DNA of 64,000 bases from Progne subis subis (Eukaryota > Chordata > Aves > Passeriformes > Hirundinidae), in NCBI GenBank assembly GCA_022316685.1, contig JAKJHU010000158.1:657493-721492 (forward strand), read 5' to 3'. The translations under genes and the position numbers were made by a program. Below are positions 1 to 12,700 of the stretch, piece after piece. The stretch's first letter is position 1. Every line of letters begins with the position of its first letter. The notes beneath the pieces are model-generated. The model was not told the DNA's origin. It worked only from the letters and a program-made list of their open reading frames with translations, and ran no database searches.

Positions 1-1869
1 TCTGGTCAGACACATCCAACTGCTTCACCTACAAACACAGTCTGAATCCACTGCAACAAGCTTAGAAATATTTGGGTCAACTTGATCAATTACCAAACAA
101 ATTTGATTAGAAATTTTGCACCAGCTGGACAGGAAAATGCCTCTTTAGAAGCCAAAATCACTCTCTGCACCCCTTAAAATAATGACAGGGAAGATGGTAG
201 GTCAGCTAGCTCACACCTGCCTTTTGTGCAAGATCGCATCCCCCAAACGCTATTTCCCTTTCATCATCAAAAAGAAACCACTTTTCATTCTCCTATTCCA
301 ACGACAGGAATGGCAGAACCAGCAAGTTCAACTGTACTTGAAAAAAAAAAAAAAACAAACAAAAACTGGGAATACAGCACAAAATGGAAGGCTCACCATA
401 AATGCTTCAAACAAATGCCTTTCCTAACAACAGGGAAATGAAAACGAGTAGCCCTTGCAGCTTTTCAGGTGTCCTCCAGAGCTTACTTGGCACTAAGTGC
501 ATCTCCACATATTATTAACAGGCCTACCTACAGCAGCCAAAACGCTGCATGGACTAAGGCAACTGCACATACTAAGCAGAACTAGTTCTCATTCTGTAAC
601 TCAGTTATCTGTGATGAAGTTCAACAGATCAAGACTTGCAGTCCAGCAGCTCTGTAGATCTGACTGAAAACAGGTACTGCCTTCAACAAGCTGCAGAAAA
701 TCTGCCTACCATTGCTGTCCTGGGTAATGCTGTCTGAATCTGCCATTTGTTTCCAAGCAGCTTTCTTGGAAAATGGCTGTTGATCTTAATGTTATTTCTA
801 ATTTCAAACGGTAGAAATCAAATAAACTGTGCTTGTGTACCGGTGTGGTAAATACTACATTGAACGATTCCAAGAACGCTGGTGAACAGATTGTACTTGA
901 GGGATCTTGCACAGGTAAATGATGGCCACTGTCAGAACAGCTGGCAGAGGACTTCCCAGACATACTAAAGCATCAGCTTCTTCATCCCACACAGGGAAAC
1001 TGCAGCAAGGTATGTCCGTAATGAGTTGGGTTTTTTACATCAAGAACTTCCCTTCAACATATTTATAAGCTATTTTACAGTCGCACTCCTAATGTACGCT
1101 CCTATTCAACGCTCTTAAATCTCATCATGCGATCAGCTGAATCTTGCAGAAACAGCATTCCTGATGCCAGGGGTAACCTTCAGGTGAGGAAGACTTCGAG
1201 CCTCTCACTGAAGCCTGCCGGGGAGCAGCCCCGCAATGCGTATGATGCTGCTGCTCCTCGGGATCAATCAATAGCCACCAGGCCCGCGCTCACACCGCGA
1301 ACCCGCACAGTCTGGCCCAGGCGCTGCTCCGCCTCATCCCCGCACGGAGCTTTCCCACGCCAACCCAGCCAGGCCCGGCTGCCCAGGGGTTTCATCCCCG
1401 TCCCGCCTCGGCTCTGCCCGGCCCCGTTCCGGCCGGCTCTACCCGCGGGACCCTCCCGGCAACAAGTGCCGGCCCCCGTCCGCCCCGGACCCCGTTATGT
1501 AACAGGCGGGCGGACACAGCGAGCGCCGCCGCCGCGCATCCCCCGCCGGGCCGGGCCGGGCTCTGCCCTCCGCGGCTGGGAGCGCTCGGGGCCGCTGTGC
1601 GCAGGTGAGCCGGGAGGACGAGCCGCCATCCCCTCGACCCCTCTGCAGGTGCAATGGCCGCGGTGCGGTCACCCGGCCCGTGCTCCATCCTCCCCCCTTT
1701 CCCTACCCTCGATGTTCGCCCGCCCGCCTCCGCGCTCCCTCCCCTGCGCAGGGCGCCAAGGACACCATCCCCTCGCCCGCCCGCGGCGCAGCTCGGGAGG
1801 CGACCCGGACTGTCGCCATCGCCGTCGCCAAGGTGCCGCGCAGCCTCCCCCGCCCGCCCCGGCCATTAC
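1..1869 (-). other. CLSTN1: CLSTN1 intron 1 (5' part)
   Basis: This is minus-strand intron sequence downstream of the CLSTN1 exon 1 donor (GTAATG, complement of 1864-1869). I see no stretch here that encodes the expected second exon, so that exon lies beyond position 1. Positions 1-1190 are AT-rich and unremarkable, with an A-rich run near 340-360. From about 1190 the sequence becomes CpG-rich as part of the promoter island. Confidence 0.7.
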
Positions 1870-1936
1870 CTCGAGCGGCCGCCGCCGCTCCGCAGAGCAG
1901 CGCGGCGAGCAGCAGGCGGGCGGCGGGGACCGGCAT
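1870..1936 (-). CDS. CLSTN1: CLSTN1 (calsyntenin-1) coding exon 1, signal peptide
   Basis: Calsyntenin-1 is a type I membrane protein with extracellular cadherin repeats; it links vesicles to kinesin-1 and acts at synapses and in axonal transport. Only the first coding exon is in the window. It reads MPVPAARLLLAALLCG followed by an Ala-rich stretch and Arg, a typical signal peptide that resembles the human AARLLLAGLLCG segment. The exon ends CGAG with donor GTAATG, leaving one base of the next codon (phase 1), which suits the Val that begins human exon 2. The N-terminus is a few residues shorter than human, and no in-frame ATG is visible just upstream. Position next to CTNNBIP1 in the same orientation as human supports the call. 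The other exons are outside the window. Confidence 0.87.
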
Positions 1937-2150
1937 GGCAGCGCGGAGCGGGGACGGCAGCGCGCAGCCCCGGCTGGCGCCCCCGCTGGTTCGGGCTCCG
2001 CTGTGCGGCGGGCGGAGGGTTCAGCTCGGCCCCGCGGAGGAGAGGAAGAGGAGGAGGAAAAGGAGGAGGGACGAAAAGCGCTGCGCGGCCCCGCTCCGCT
2101 CACCGTCCCTCCCCTCCCTCCCCCGCCCGCCCGCCCCGCCGGCGGCTCCT

Positions 2151-2162
2151 AAAATGGCGGCC
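2151..2162 (+). promoter_or_regulatory. YY1-like motif
   Basis: AAAATGGCGGCC fits the YY1 consensus often found just inside promoters. Written on the plus strand, it faces away from CLSTN1, so it may mark a divergent transcript as well as the CLSTN1 start region. Confidence 0.4.
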
Positions 2163-2298
2163 GGGCCCACGTCGGGCACCAGGCGGGGGAGGGAGCGAAC
2201 CAACGGCACGGGGCGGGGGGGGGGGGCCGGGAGAGCCCATTGCAGACCCCCGCGGGGGGCGGCGCGCTCCGCCCCCGGCGCTGAAGGCACTGCGGCAC

Positions 2299-2400
2299 CG
2301 CCGCTCCCTCACGGGGCTTCACCGACCCCCAAGGGCACCTCCCGCTCCCTCACGGGGCTGCCTCACGGGCTCCACTGACCCCTCACGGGGCTCCCTCAGG
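2299..2400. repeat. Degenerate GC-rich minisatellite in CLSTN1 island
   Basis: The phrase CTCCCTCACGGGGCT recurs about four times with changes (near 2304, 2345, 2361 and 2380). It sits at the upstream edge of the CLSTN1 CpG island. Confidence 0.6.
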
Positions 2401-2526
2401 AGCTTCTCCCGCCCTCTGGGCCCGGAGCGCCTCCGCTGCTTCGGGCGCTTTGGGCTTCGTTTGGGTTCTTACCGCGGGCTGAAGCGGGCGGCAGGCAGGG
2501 AGTAGAGGGGCCTCCCCCACGCTTGC

Positions 2527-2670
2527 ACACAGCTGATTTAAATTGATGCCCCTCCAGAGCCTCACAGAGCTGATTTAAATTGATGTCCAGCCAAAGCCTC
2601 ACACAGCTGATTTAAATTGGTGCCACTCCAAAGCCTCACACAGCTCATTTAATAAATGCTGATTAAGCCC
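2527..2670. repeat. 37-bp minisatellite, about 3.5-4 copies
   Basis: The core AGCTGATTTAAAT starts at 2531, 2568 and 2605, with a diverged copy at 2642, an exact 37-bp period. Between cores each unit carries a variant of TGATGCCCCTCCAGAGCCTC. It lies immediately upstream of the CLSTN1 island. Confidence 0.9.
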
Positions 2671-2935
2671 CCAAGTCGTTAGCTTGAAGTTAGCCCCCCA
2701 TATGCAGCTAGCTAAGAAATAATTAACCCCATATAAAGCTATTTGAATGCTTTTGCCCTAACATTCACACATCCCTTTAGAAAAAAGACAAAACTGCTGG
2801 GTTTTGCCCAACCCAAAGCTGATGCCAAAGGCAGACAGGTCCAGGCACACACTGGGAATGGGATACACAAACCAAAGTCAGCAGCTGGGATGGAACAAAT
2901 TGCCAACACCTGGTGCTACAAGCATCAGTTACAAA

Positions 2936-3110
2936 CAATCACAGCATCATTTAGGTTGGAAAAAATCTTTAGTATTATCAAATCCAACCATTAACCCAGC
3001 ACCCCCATCTTGTTTTCCCAGCTCTAGAATAGACATCCTGCAGGAATGTGTCCAAACACAAACACACCTTGGTGCAGCACTGAGTCTGCTCTGCAGAGCA
3101 ACAGACCCTT
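2936..3110 (-). mobile_element. CR1 LINE 3'-end fragment
   Basis: The segment begins with ATCACAGCATCATTTAGGTTGG and continues with a CATCAAATCCAACC-like phrase. This is the reverse complement of the typical avian CR1 3' terminus, so the element points along the minus strand. It is diverged and truncated, as is usual for bird CR1 copies. Confidence 0.7.
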
Positions 3111-6100
3111 TTAATATAATGTCTTCTATCAAGCTGAAAGATTACTTCTGTTTGGAAACATTTCCAAGTGCTATCTAAATCAAGACTTTTCATTAAGTTG
3201 CACAGAACTTGTCCCGTAATAGAAAGGTTCTTTGCTCTACTATCAAAAATTTAACCTAGAAAATATTTCAACAAAGGAAAAAATTATCAATACCATGGTC
3301 TGAGTTTTGACAATTAAAATGCAACCAACTTATTTTATTATTAGATCTGACTACTCATGCTTTGTACCTATTAGCCATTTCACTCCCACTGTGAAATAAA
3401 AATAAAGTCCAGAACATTTGGGAACCTGGAGATGTGGTATTTCCTTATTTTCTGTGCAATTTAAATACCAAGATTGATCTGTGCTGGAAAATCCACCTCC
3501 TCCCTCGAGAGGCAAGCCCAGGGCTGACTACCTGGTCACCCCACACTCGACATGGGGGAGAAACCAAAGGCGAGAAACCAATCTCTTCACTGCCCTGGAG
3601 CAGCCTCTCAGGCCTCATGAGGTGATAGAATCTGGCCTGTACAAACCAGTGCATTTGGGTATCCAAAGGAAAAACATTTTTCCTCTTCCATCCTCAAAAC
3701 CAAGCACCTTTGCTTGCTGTACACTGTCTGCAGAGCAGAGCAGGAACCTGAAGAGCCATACCCTGAGGCCCAAGACCGTGAACATGCCCAGTTACTGTCC
3801 TGTGCTCTGGAGCTCTCCCTTAGCCAAGTTACTCCACATTTATTCCATTGACTGTAGGGCAGCTGCTCTATCAAGAGCTAAGACATCTTTCTTTTTTTAA
3901 ATAATACTAAAGCCTCAGTCTAAACCTTCTTGATTTCTCAGCCTGGCTAACATATGCTGGATGGCAGATCATGTCAGAAGAAGCCTGGAGCCCATCTGTT
4001 GCCAGAGAGCTGAGTCTTTACATTCTGCCAACGCAGCTTCAGCTGACAGGGTGCTACATGATGTGTTTTTCCTTTGTATGGAGAGTAGGACTGTCCAGCA
4101 GAGTGACTCTCAAACTAGGCTCACTAACATACTGAGTGAGAATCACCCCATTAAGTAAAGATTTGCCAGGCAAGAGCTCATCAGCTGAAAGCCTATTGAT
4201 GAATATATGGTGTAACACATACCCAGTATTCACCCAAATACTGGATTTTGGATTTTTAACCATGGACAGAGCTTTAATGTCAATATAAAGGCATCTGAAG
4301 AGGGCTGGCCAGTTGGCATTCACATACACATTCTCTATTAAAACATTTTTTGCAAAATAAATTATCATTAAGTGTGGCAAAAACACATTTAAAAAGAGCT
4401 CTGCATTTCACTTGGGCTGTATCATGCATTATAAAAGGAGAAAGCACTGCACCATGGACCAAATGGGACTTCAGTGTTACCATCAGGACTTATTTAAATT
4501 GTTCTGATTCTGCAGAATTAGGAAGAAGAGACATTTTTAAGAGAAGAAATGCTATGTTCAGGTAAACCTTATTTATTACACAATGACACTACCAGCTCAG
4601 ATGAATTAATCAGCTGAATCAGTCATGCTGAAACTGGGAAATTTCCAAGGAAGGAGAAGGCACTGATGGCATTTCACTTTCTAAGCAAAACTCCTCCAAG
4701 TCAGTTGTGACTAAGGCACTGATTCAGTAAAGCAAACAATTCTCTAACCTGTATTTTAGGATCAGTTCGATGGCTTTGTTTCCTTGGATGACTGAGAGGT
4801 TTAAGCTGGCAATTGAGAGGTTGGTACAGACAGGATGGGCCCTGCACACAAGGTGAGGCAGCCACCTGAAATCCTGACCCCTGGCACCACAGATGGTCCA
4901 CTGGCACCTGCTCTGGAAGCATGACAAATACATCCTCTGATTTTGTTTCACAAGACTCAAATTCGATTTCAATCTTCCAGTGTGGGACCTGCTGTACACC
5001 AGCCCGGGTTGCTGTTGGGCAAGAGCTGTCCCGTTCCTCCTGTCTGCCAGAAGAAACTGCATTTCCCACACTGACAGAGATCTTCACTCTATCCCAAATG
5101 CCACATGCCATTATTTCAGAGAAATTCAGGGAACTAACTTCAGCACCTTCATTTTACCACTTATCTCCCTCCTACTCTCTGACCTGCTTCTCAGGTTCCA
5201 AAAAACCATTGATTTTTATTTTATTGGTAAGCAACAAAACTGGAACAAATGGCTCCTGGCAGAACATGTTTTCTATTTCAGCTGAAAACCTATCGGCCTG
5301 ATGTCCTTGAAATGCACAGTGTGACTAATGCCAGGCATGCAAGGACCCAGGAGGACACATTTATTGTGCTTGTCAGAGTGGAGTTGAGCAGCCAGGAGAG
5401 AAAAGATAGGGTGATAGGGGAAAATGAATGCATTTGCCTGCTCCTGAAAGGCAGGAAGTGCACTCTGTGAATACAGGGAGCAGCAGGACATGCTCGGGTA
5501 CATCAACAGCAGATCTGGACCTGCTTGTTAGAGCTCAGGATCATAAATGATTCTGAATACATGCAGAATATGCACTGTTACTTCTGGATATTAGACTTGG
5601 ACTCTTGTTTAAAGGGGGACATATAGGGAAAGGGCCCAAACTTCAAATGGTTTAGAACTGCATTGAGAAAATTGTTATCTTTAAATAAAGGGGCTGGAAC
5701 CAAGGGTGGGCTTATTTTTCATCTCAGTGCAATTAACGTCTGCATAGCAGTGTGTTCACAGATGATGTTTTCTTTTAATGGGAAGTTAAAACCCAGCTTT
5801 ATCTCTTCCACCAGTTTATCACAGCTGCCCTGAAACCACATCTGAGAAGGGACCAATTGCCATAGAGACTATGCAGTAATTAAGTTCATGAAAGAGCTGC
5901 ATGCACACCCAAGCATTAGATGAGGGCAACAAGAGAGCAGCTTCTGAGAAGCTGTAACAGCACCACTCTAGCTGCTCCCATCCCCACTGGAAAAGGCAAT
6001 AGGACAATCATAAAGTATTTGGGGAATTTGCATTTTGGTATTTTCTGATTCTGACATAGCTGAAGAACAAACAATTATGAGGTTAAGAAAAAGATAATTC

Positions 6101-6822
6101 AGGATGAATTTAAAGGATGAATTCTGCACAATGAGATCTATGAAACCCCAGAATACTCTTGCAAGGCAACAGGCAGTAGTGGCATCTTTTGGGTCATTCA
6201 AAAGAAAATTCCACAACACAACGCCAGAACAATGCCCCTGCCAGCTGAAGACAAAACACACATAAGGTGACCTGTAAGATCATTTCTAGTCCTGCTTTCA
6301 CCTATATACACACTCTGAACACAGGCATAAAACTCAGTGGTTTTAGATTCAGCAGATTAAGACTTTATTATTATTATTATTTAATGCTTTGGAACCTGGC
6401 TATATATTTTAGAGGAGAAAAAAATTACAGGACTGCTTTTCCCCACACTTGAAAATTTCCAGAACTGCTTTGATCATGTATGAGAATTGATTTAGGGGAT
6501 GCAAATGAAGGCCTTGGCAATCTGAAGAAGAAAATCATCTCCCCTGACATTTCTGAACGTTCAGAGAATTCTCAACAAGCCATTGAAGTAGGGGTTCATC
6601 AGAGAGACAAAAAGAAAATTCAATAAGCAAAGAAGTACATTAAACCAACCAGCTCCCTCACAAGAAAACCAGCAGCATTAGCAATCTTTCTACCTTGTTC
6701 AATCCTTCTTCCTGCTCAGACTTACCTTCTATAGCAAAATATGCATCCAGAAACATGAAAGCAATGAAGGGGAGATGCAAGTCCTTCCTTACAAAGAGAG
6801 ACTGAATAGTCTGCATCATCAT

Positions 6823-6945
6823 TATAATATTTTACAACTCATTAGCACCTTCCATCCCAGGATCTCCAAGCATTTACAAGCTTTTAATTAATGCACTCTC
6901 ACAATACTTCTGTGAAGCAAAAGGCAGGTGTCTGCGTACAGTGGT
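6823..6945 (+). mobile_element. Ancient SINE-like (MIR/CORE type) fragment
   Basis: Phrases such as TAGCACCTTCCATCCCAGGATCTCCAAG and CACAATACTTCTGTGA recall the conserved core and tail region of old amniote SINE/LINE families. It is strongly decayed. The family assignment rests on recall only. Confidence 0.35.
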
Positions 6946-8973
6946 GACAGGTGCATTACAACTAAATAAGACAGAATTTCTAGGCTTTCCATTTACATAT
7001 TTAGGAAAGAAGGGAACAGAGAGGGGAGGAAAAATTAACAAGTGCTGCAACAGCTTGAAATACCTGGAATCAAGATATACCGTAAATACCCTGAAATACC
7101 TGAACAGACTGGCTTTCAAGTCTTTACCTGAAAAGCAATACTTGTTAAGGACCTCAATAATATGTAGGCTTTATTAACATAACTATTTGCTGAGTGAAGA
7201 ACAATGGGGTTTTTTCCAATTCTATCACAGATGTCCCTCTGGGACAGCATCTTGCCCCTACCCTATTTCCTTGTCTGACAACACAGTCCAGTAACACACC
7301 AGGTAGAAAAGGGTGGGTGGATAAACCAACCTGTATATTTGCACCAGATACTGGTGACAGTGTTTCAATTTCTCAGCTTACAGATGTTTTGTATTCTTTA
7401 GGCTCGTGGTGTTCTGCAAACATCTGGTCACACAATGAGGTTTTCCTCTCTGCCTTCCCCCTGCAAGGGAGAAGAGCCGTGTGCATGAGTATTCCCCTCC
7501 CCAAGAGCCATTTGGGAATGTAAAGGCATTCTCTGAATTCATTACCCGGCCCCACAATATGATTCTGTCTTTGTACGGGCAAGAAAATGGATGTTAATTT
7601 ATTCCTTATTGCTAATTTGAAAAGGAGCACAAACATAACAGTTCCATTGCAGAGACTTCTACCAAGGGTGTAGTTGAAGTCCAATTATGTGCTATTAGTA
7701 CATTTGCTCTTTATTCCTGTAGCATATTAATTACATGTCTGGTATTCTGATAATTAACACAATTACACTCTTTATTTTCCCCTTTCGTAGCCAATATTCT
7801 TGCATTTTATTCCGATAAGTAATTTTCTGTAGGTAAAAGCAGCCAAATCATCACATATTAATAAAATCAAGCAACGGGTTTTCAAATGAGCTTATACAGA
7901 GAAGTTCCAGCAGTGTTCTTCAGCAAAAAGAAAAGCAGATGCTCTCCTGTTGGGCTGCAGCCTATCTCAGAGATTCCAAAATGAACCAAATTACCATCCT
8001 CTAGTTGTGTATCCAGCATGACAATCAGCCTGAAGCAGCAGGGCCATAAGACCATACTGGCACTGCCACACACAGCTCTTCCAATACCATCACACGTTCA
8101 AAGGCTCCCTGGTACCAAATCCTCTGATCTCCCACTGGCATCTGTGAAACTCAATACCAATTAGCAAAAACAAAAGTGGCAAAGGGTCAACCAAGATGAT
8201 TTACAACTGCACAGGTCATCCACAAATCAACGCTTGGCAGATGCTGCAAAGGAATATTAAGGAACAAAACAAAACAAGCACTCTTAGTGCTGTAAAACAT
8301 CAAGGTAGGTAGATTTCACTAAATTAAGTACATACAGACACCTCAAAGATTTGGGGTTTTATCTTCAGGAAAAATTATTGTTTCTCTAAAAACAAGTTAC
8401 TGCTTCTCTGTAGTTTTCTCTAAAAGCAGATCTTGAACCTCCAGTCAGTCTCTTATGCTATGGCTAAAACAGCCCCACAATGGAAAGAAAGATTCCAGCA
8501 GTTTCCTTCTTTAACTGGTTTTTTTGGAAAAGAGGAAAAGAAGGAGCAAAATGTTACAACATTCTGCAACAGTACAGAATTTGGTGGAAGGTTCCTCAGC
8601 AGCATGCCCTCCAAATCCCGTGTCGGTGTCCAGCAGGTGTGGCTGCAGTACAGCTGTGTGTGTAGAGTGGGGAGGCACCCAAAGAATCAATGTCCCTGCT
8701 CCTTCCCACAGCACTCCTCACTTCCTGCTCTCTGGTACACGTTTCACCACTTTTAGCAGTAAGGAAAGCCGGGGCTGCAGCCACAATCCCAAGAACAAGT
8801 TCCTCATTGCACAAACCCTATTACACTGGTTGGTATCAGTGAATCAGTTTCCAGGATCTGCACTGTGGATAATTTTCCTGAGGCAATGTTTTACCTACAT
8901 AACCTACCTTTTAGAAAGTTTTTTGAAGTCCCTTTTGAAATTATCTGGTCAAGAGGAAAGCCCAGTTTTGCTT

Positions 8974-9019
8974 TTTTCCCCTCCCCTCTCCCCCCGCCCC
9001 CCCCTCCCTCCCCCCGTGC
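8974..9019. repeat. Homopyrimidine tract with strong minus-strand G-quadruplex potential
   Basis: An almost pure C/T run contains C-blocks of 4, 6, 7 and 6. The minus strand therefore carries at least four G-runs separated by one to a few bases. Such tracts can adopt quadruplex or triplex structures. It precedes the GC-rich block that starts near 9150. Confidence 0.75.
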
Positions 9020-9149
9020 CTTTTGTCTAAAATTCCAGAGCTCCCAGCCTCTTCCCGGCAGTGCCCTGGCTGTTTAAGTTACAGTCCCCTCAGACACAAG
9101 TGCAGCTAAATCCTTTGTCATCTCCCATATTTATTTCTGTTCTGACAGA

Positions 9150-9290
9150 CACCAGCGGTGACCCTTCCCGCAGTAAGCCACTGCCCTCCTGGCCTCCACT
9201 CTAATTGCAGCTTTGCTAATCACGTTTGGATCAGCACGCCGGTAATCGCTGCTGCGCACGCAGGGCCGGCCCCGTCCGCGGGGCACAGAC

Positions 9291-9325
<35 letters not shown>

Positions 9326-9700
9326 CACACACCCACACACCCCCACAGACACACCCCCGCGTGTGGCCGCATGGAGAGAGGATCAGGGATGAGGGATCAA
9401 GCGGCTCCATGCGCGCTGCCGAGGCACCGGGGAGCACAGCGGAGGTGGCACAGGAGCAGGGCACACCCGTGCGTGTGTCCGCACGGACAGACAGCAGCAG
9501 GGAGCACGGAGAGCCAGCCCCACGCGCGCTGCCGAGGCGCCCGCAGCTCAGCTCCCCACCAGCGGCACGGCCCCATCGCCTCCCCGTGAGCGGCTCCAGG
9601 GCACACGGCCACCCTGCCCGGCTGCCCTCGGCAAAGCTGGCTGCGGCTCTCCCTCGCTCTTCCCAACAGGAGCGTGGTTAAAGGCTGGCAGTGCCCGTCC
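9150..9700. promoter_or_regulatory. Orphan GC/CpG-rich block
   Basis: About 550 bp of CpG-containing, GC-rich DNA stands isolated in AT-rich intergenic sequence, roughly 7 kb from the CLSTN1 promoter. No recognised exon is present; the open frames on both strands look compositional. It could be a distal regulatory element, the promoter of a noncoding RNA, or a GC-rich remnant. Confidence 0.45.
9284..9355. repeat. (CAGA)n / CA-rich microsatellite
   Basis: About nine CAGA units run from 9286 to 9322 and pass into CA-rich and CCCCACA-like sequence up to 9355. It lies inside the orphan GC-rich block. Confidence 0.92.
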
Positions 9701-12700
9701 CGAGGAGGGAAGGCTGTGGTGAAGCAGTGGAACACCGTTCTGGGAACGTACAGGGGGTTGTTGCTATCATCGCCTCAGCCACTGACCCACCACCAGCACG
9801 AAAACAGCACAATTCAGTTCTGTGGCTTTTGAATAGATGTTATGAACACATTAACCCTAGAAAGAGTCAGCTGTTAGCAAAGCAGGAAACGAGCATCTAC
9901 TGAGGTAAGGCTCACATACCATGCAGAACAAACCTCCCCAAGCAACCCAATATATGCAAATGAATCAGAGGGATTTAGAATAATTATCCCATCCCAACGT
10001 GTGCTGCTTTAATGTATCTATTAGATTGTTAACTACATGGTTTCCTCTGCTCAGGGAGGGAATACAAAACATCTCCAGTGAGTAACCTTTTGGAAAGGTT
10101 ATATGCCCACCTTTTTCATGGGATCTACTTCTGCTGGACCCCACAGGATCTCAAGGACCATCCCACTACTCACACAAACATTCAACAGCCATGAACTTCC
10201 ACTTCACGTGGGCCTTTTAACATTCCAGGCTTTCTCTTATTTTCAATCTGGACAAAGAGCCTCCGAACTGAAACTTTTTACTTTTTCTCCTTCTGCTCTA
10301 TCCACTGCTGTCTGCCTGCCAGAAGTGGATCAGCTGAATTAAGTAGAATGACACACTGTCTTCTGCAAAAGGAAGCAGGGAGGGCTTTAAATCCCATGTT
10401 GTGTTAAATGACTGAAGGACAGAGCTTTGTAGCGCATGCTAACAGCACACACTGCTCCCTGTTTACTGCTGCTTCAATGAGACATTGTCCATTGAGTGGA
10501 AGTAAAAAGCTTATGAGATGAGACAGGCATATCATCCTGTCTGAAGCCCAGCTTACGCAGGCAGCTTCATGCGGTGTGAGGAAGAGCCTCTGGGAATGAC
10601 AGGCATCTGTGGAACATTAAAATACAACCCAGGATAGGTCAAGTATTTATTGACCTGATCTAAAACCCAGCCTCAGTGCCCAGATTTCATTGATTTGAAT
10701 GAGGGGTATATAATGACAGCTGAAACTCCAGAGGCTCTGCAGTGACCGAGGAGTCCTCAAACTGAGCAAGACCCAGAGGGGGGAGTCTGTCTGCAACAGA
10801 GTAAACAGGATAAACCTTTCCCATTTGTTAAAGCCATGATTTATGTACAAGATTATCATATGCCATTCTACAGTCCTAATCCTAGGCCTTGAAGTAGCAG
10901 CAGAGATTAGAGCCTCTGGCCATTTTCTAAAGCAATGTCACTACTAACCAGTGACACATCTCAGACAGAAAAGATGCTGAAGCAAGGAAGGGAAAACACC
11001 CTAAATGTCTGTAGAATATCCTATCTTTTCCTCCACTAAAAAGCGCACACAAAGCCACGTATCACACAGTAGATATGCACAAGAGAATTCAGCACTAGAA
11101 CATCTTAGTACCCTTTTCCCTCAAGCATCTCTGCTCCCTTTGCTGCCCAGCTCTCATTCTGCCTAACAGCTCCTTAATCACAGTATCTGTCACACACATA
11201 AAATATTATTTAACCTCCAGCACAGAGGAAAATGCATTTATAACCTACTAGGTTTTCCCCTTTAATCTCTCTCTTTCTTCCCTTACTGCTCCCCCTCTCT
11301 TTTTAGTAGCTCTGGGCAAGAATGGTGCTAACAACCTTCACAAAGACTTATTCAGGTCCAGACAGAAACCAACTCTCTGCACTCTTGTCAAGATAGAAGA
11401 CTGAAAAAACAACACACACGACCTCTTCTTTCTACCTAGGTGACAGAACACACTCAAACACATCACAAAAGCAGTGTGGCCTATCCTGCAAAGATGTCAG
11501 CGTCATTTTAGAATTAAAGAACCAATTTAATTGTGACTGAGGCTCAACTCAGCCACAACCCAATGCTGCAGATAGAATGTTATGGTCCCTCAGTGATATT
11601 TAATAGTACTTGTGTTTCAAAAGTATTTTTGAATCTTTGCTCTGCAGCAGCCTGACACAGCTGAATTTAATGTTCCTTCTTTCTGGGCAGAATTCAAGGT
11701 GTTGACTTTCAGCTTTAAGCATGACCAGGTCTAGGATCTGACCATGCCAAAGATCTGGTTCTCTGTGATCCATCTCACCCACCAGTACTTAAGGCTGCTC
11801 CTGACAAATCCTTGATTTTAACCCCCAAGGACCTTCTCTGCAGAAGGATATGAGCTGGCAACCTTTGCATACACAGTGGTACCAGGCTAGTCTACTACTT
11901 ACGAGAGCAGGTACGCTCTGAGCTCTGCTGGTTTTGGTTTCTGCAAAACCCTCCGCCAGCCCTTCCTCATTGTTACTGGGATGTAGTTTATCTATACACT
12001 TCCCAGTTATCCAAGTCTCTCCTTCTCCTTTTGACAATGGCACTGAAAGTGAAAAGATTAATTTAATTCCTTGCACTGCTCCAATCCTCTGACATCTAGA
12101 CTTTGCTACATTTAGAGAAGAAAAAATCATGTAAAAATGATCAGTCCTCAGCAGTCCTCATGTCACATATAATTTCAGAAGCCTGTGACCCCAAGGTCAA
12201 GGTCAGACTAAAACAAAGGCACTGCTGTACACCCATATGTGAGAGCAGCTAAGCATGTACAGAACCAGCACGAGGCACAGCTCCTTTTAGAGAGACTCAA
12301 GTCTGGTGCTGCTGGCAAGGCAAGGCAAAAGCTTAAGATTCTGTCTAGTTTAATTATCATCTTTCTGCAGGCTCAAAGAAGCTTATGAGAACACAACAGC
12401 AAGGAAAAATTTTCCTCCTGTGCTTCTACCTAGAGAAACTCATCCGTTCCTGAGCTGCCCCTACTTCCCTCCCCATTCACCCCAGAGATCTGGCAGAATC
12501 AAGCCATTAAAAAATCCAGCAGGGAGTGCACAGTGAGCTGCTCTCCAGGCAGGAGGCAGGGCCTGCCCCCGTGCCCAGGCTGCACCAGGCCCTCACTGCA
12601 GGAATGGCAGCAGCAGGGGACACACGGAGTCTGCCTGCTCCGGGCACTTGGGACAGGACAAAAGGCTGAAGGCAAACGCTCAGCTCCCACTGTCCATTCC

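Larger units (their letters stand above)
1190..2500. promoter_or_regulatory. CLSTN1: CpG island, CLSTN1 promoter
   Basis: The block is dense in CpG and GC-rich, sharply different from the AT-rich flanks. It encloses the CLSTN1 start codon at 1934-1936. A YY1-like AAAATGGCGGCC lies at 2151-2162, about 215 bp upstream of the ATG, a reasonable place for the transcription start. Long open frames on both strands here come from base composition. A degenerate CTCCCTCACGGGGCT-type repeat occupies about 2299-2400 at the upstream edge. Confidence 0.85.

Noticed and set aside
1127..2152. 341-codon plus-strand open frame
   Set aside because: Lies across the CLSTN1 CpG island, is dominated by Pro, Arg, Ala and Gly, and overlaps the real minus-strand exon. 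Stop codons are rare in GC-rich DNA, so this is compositional.
9158..9681. 143- and 151-codon plus-strand frames over the GACA repeat
   Set aside because: Thr/Gln/Asp repeats come from the microsatellite and the rest is GC-driven; no recognisable domain.
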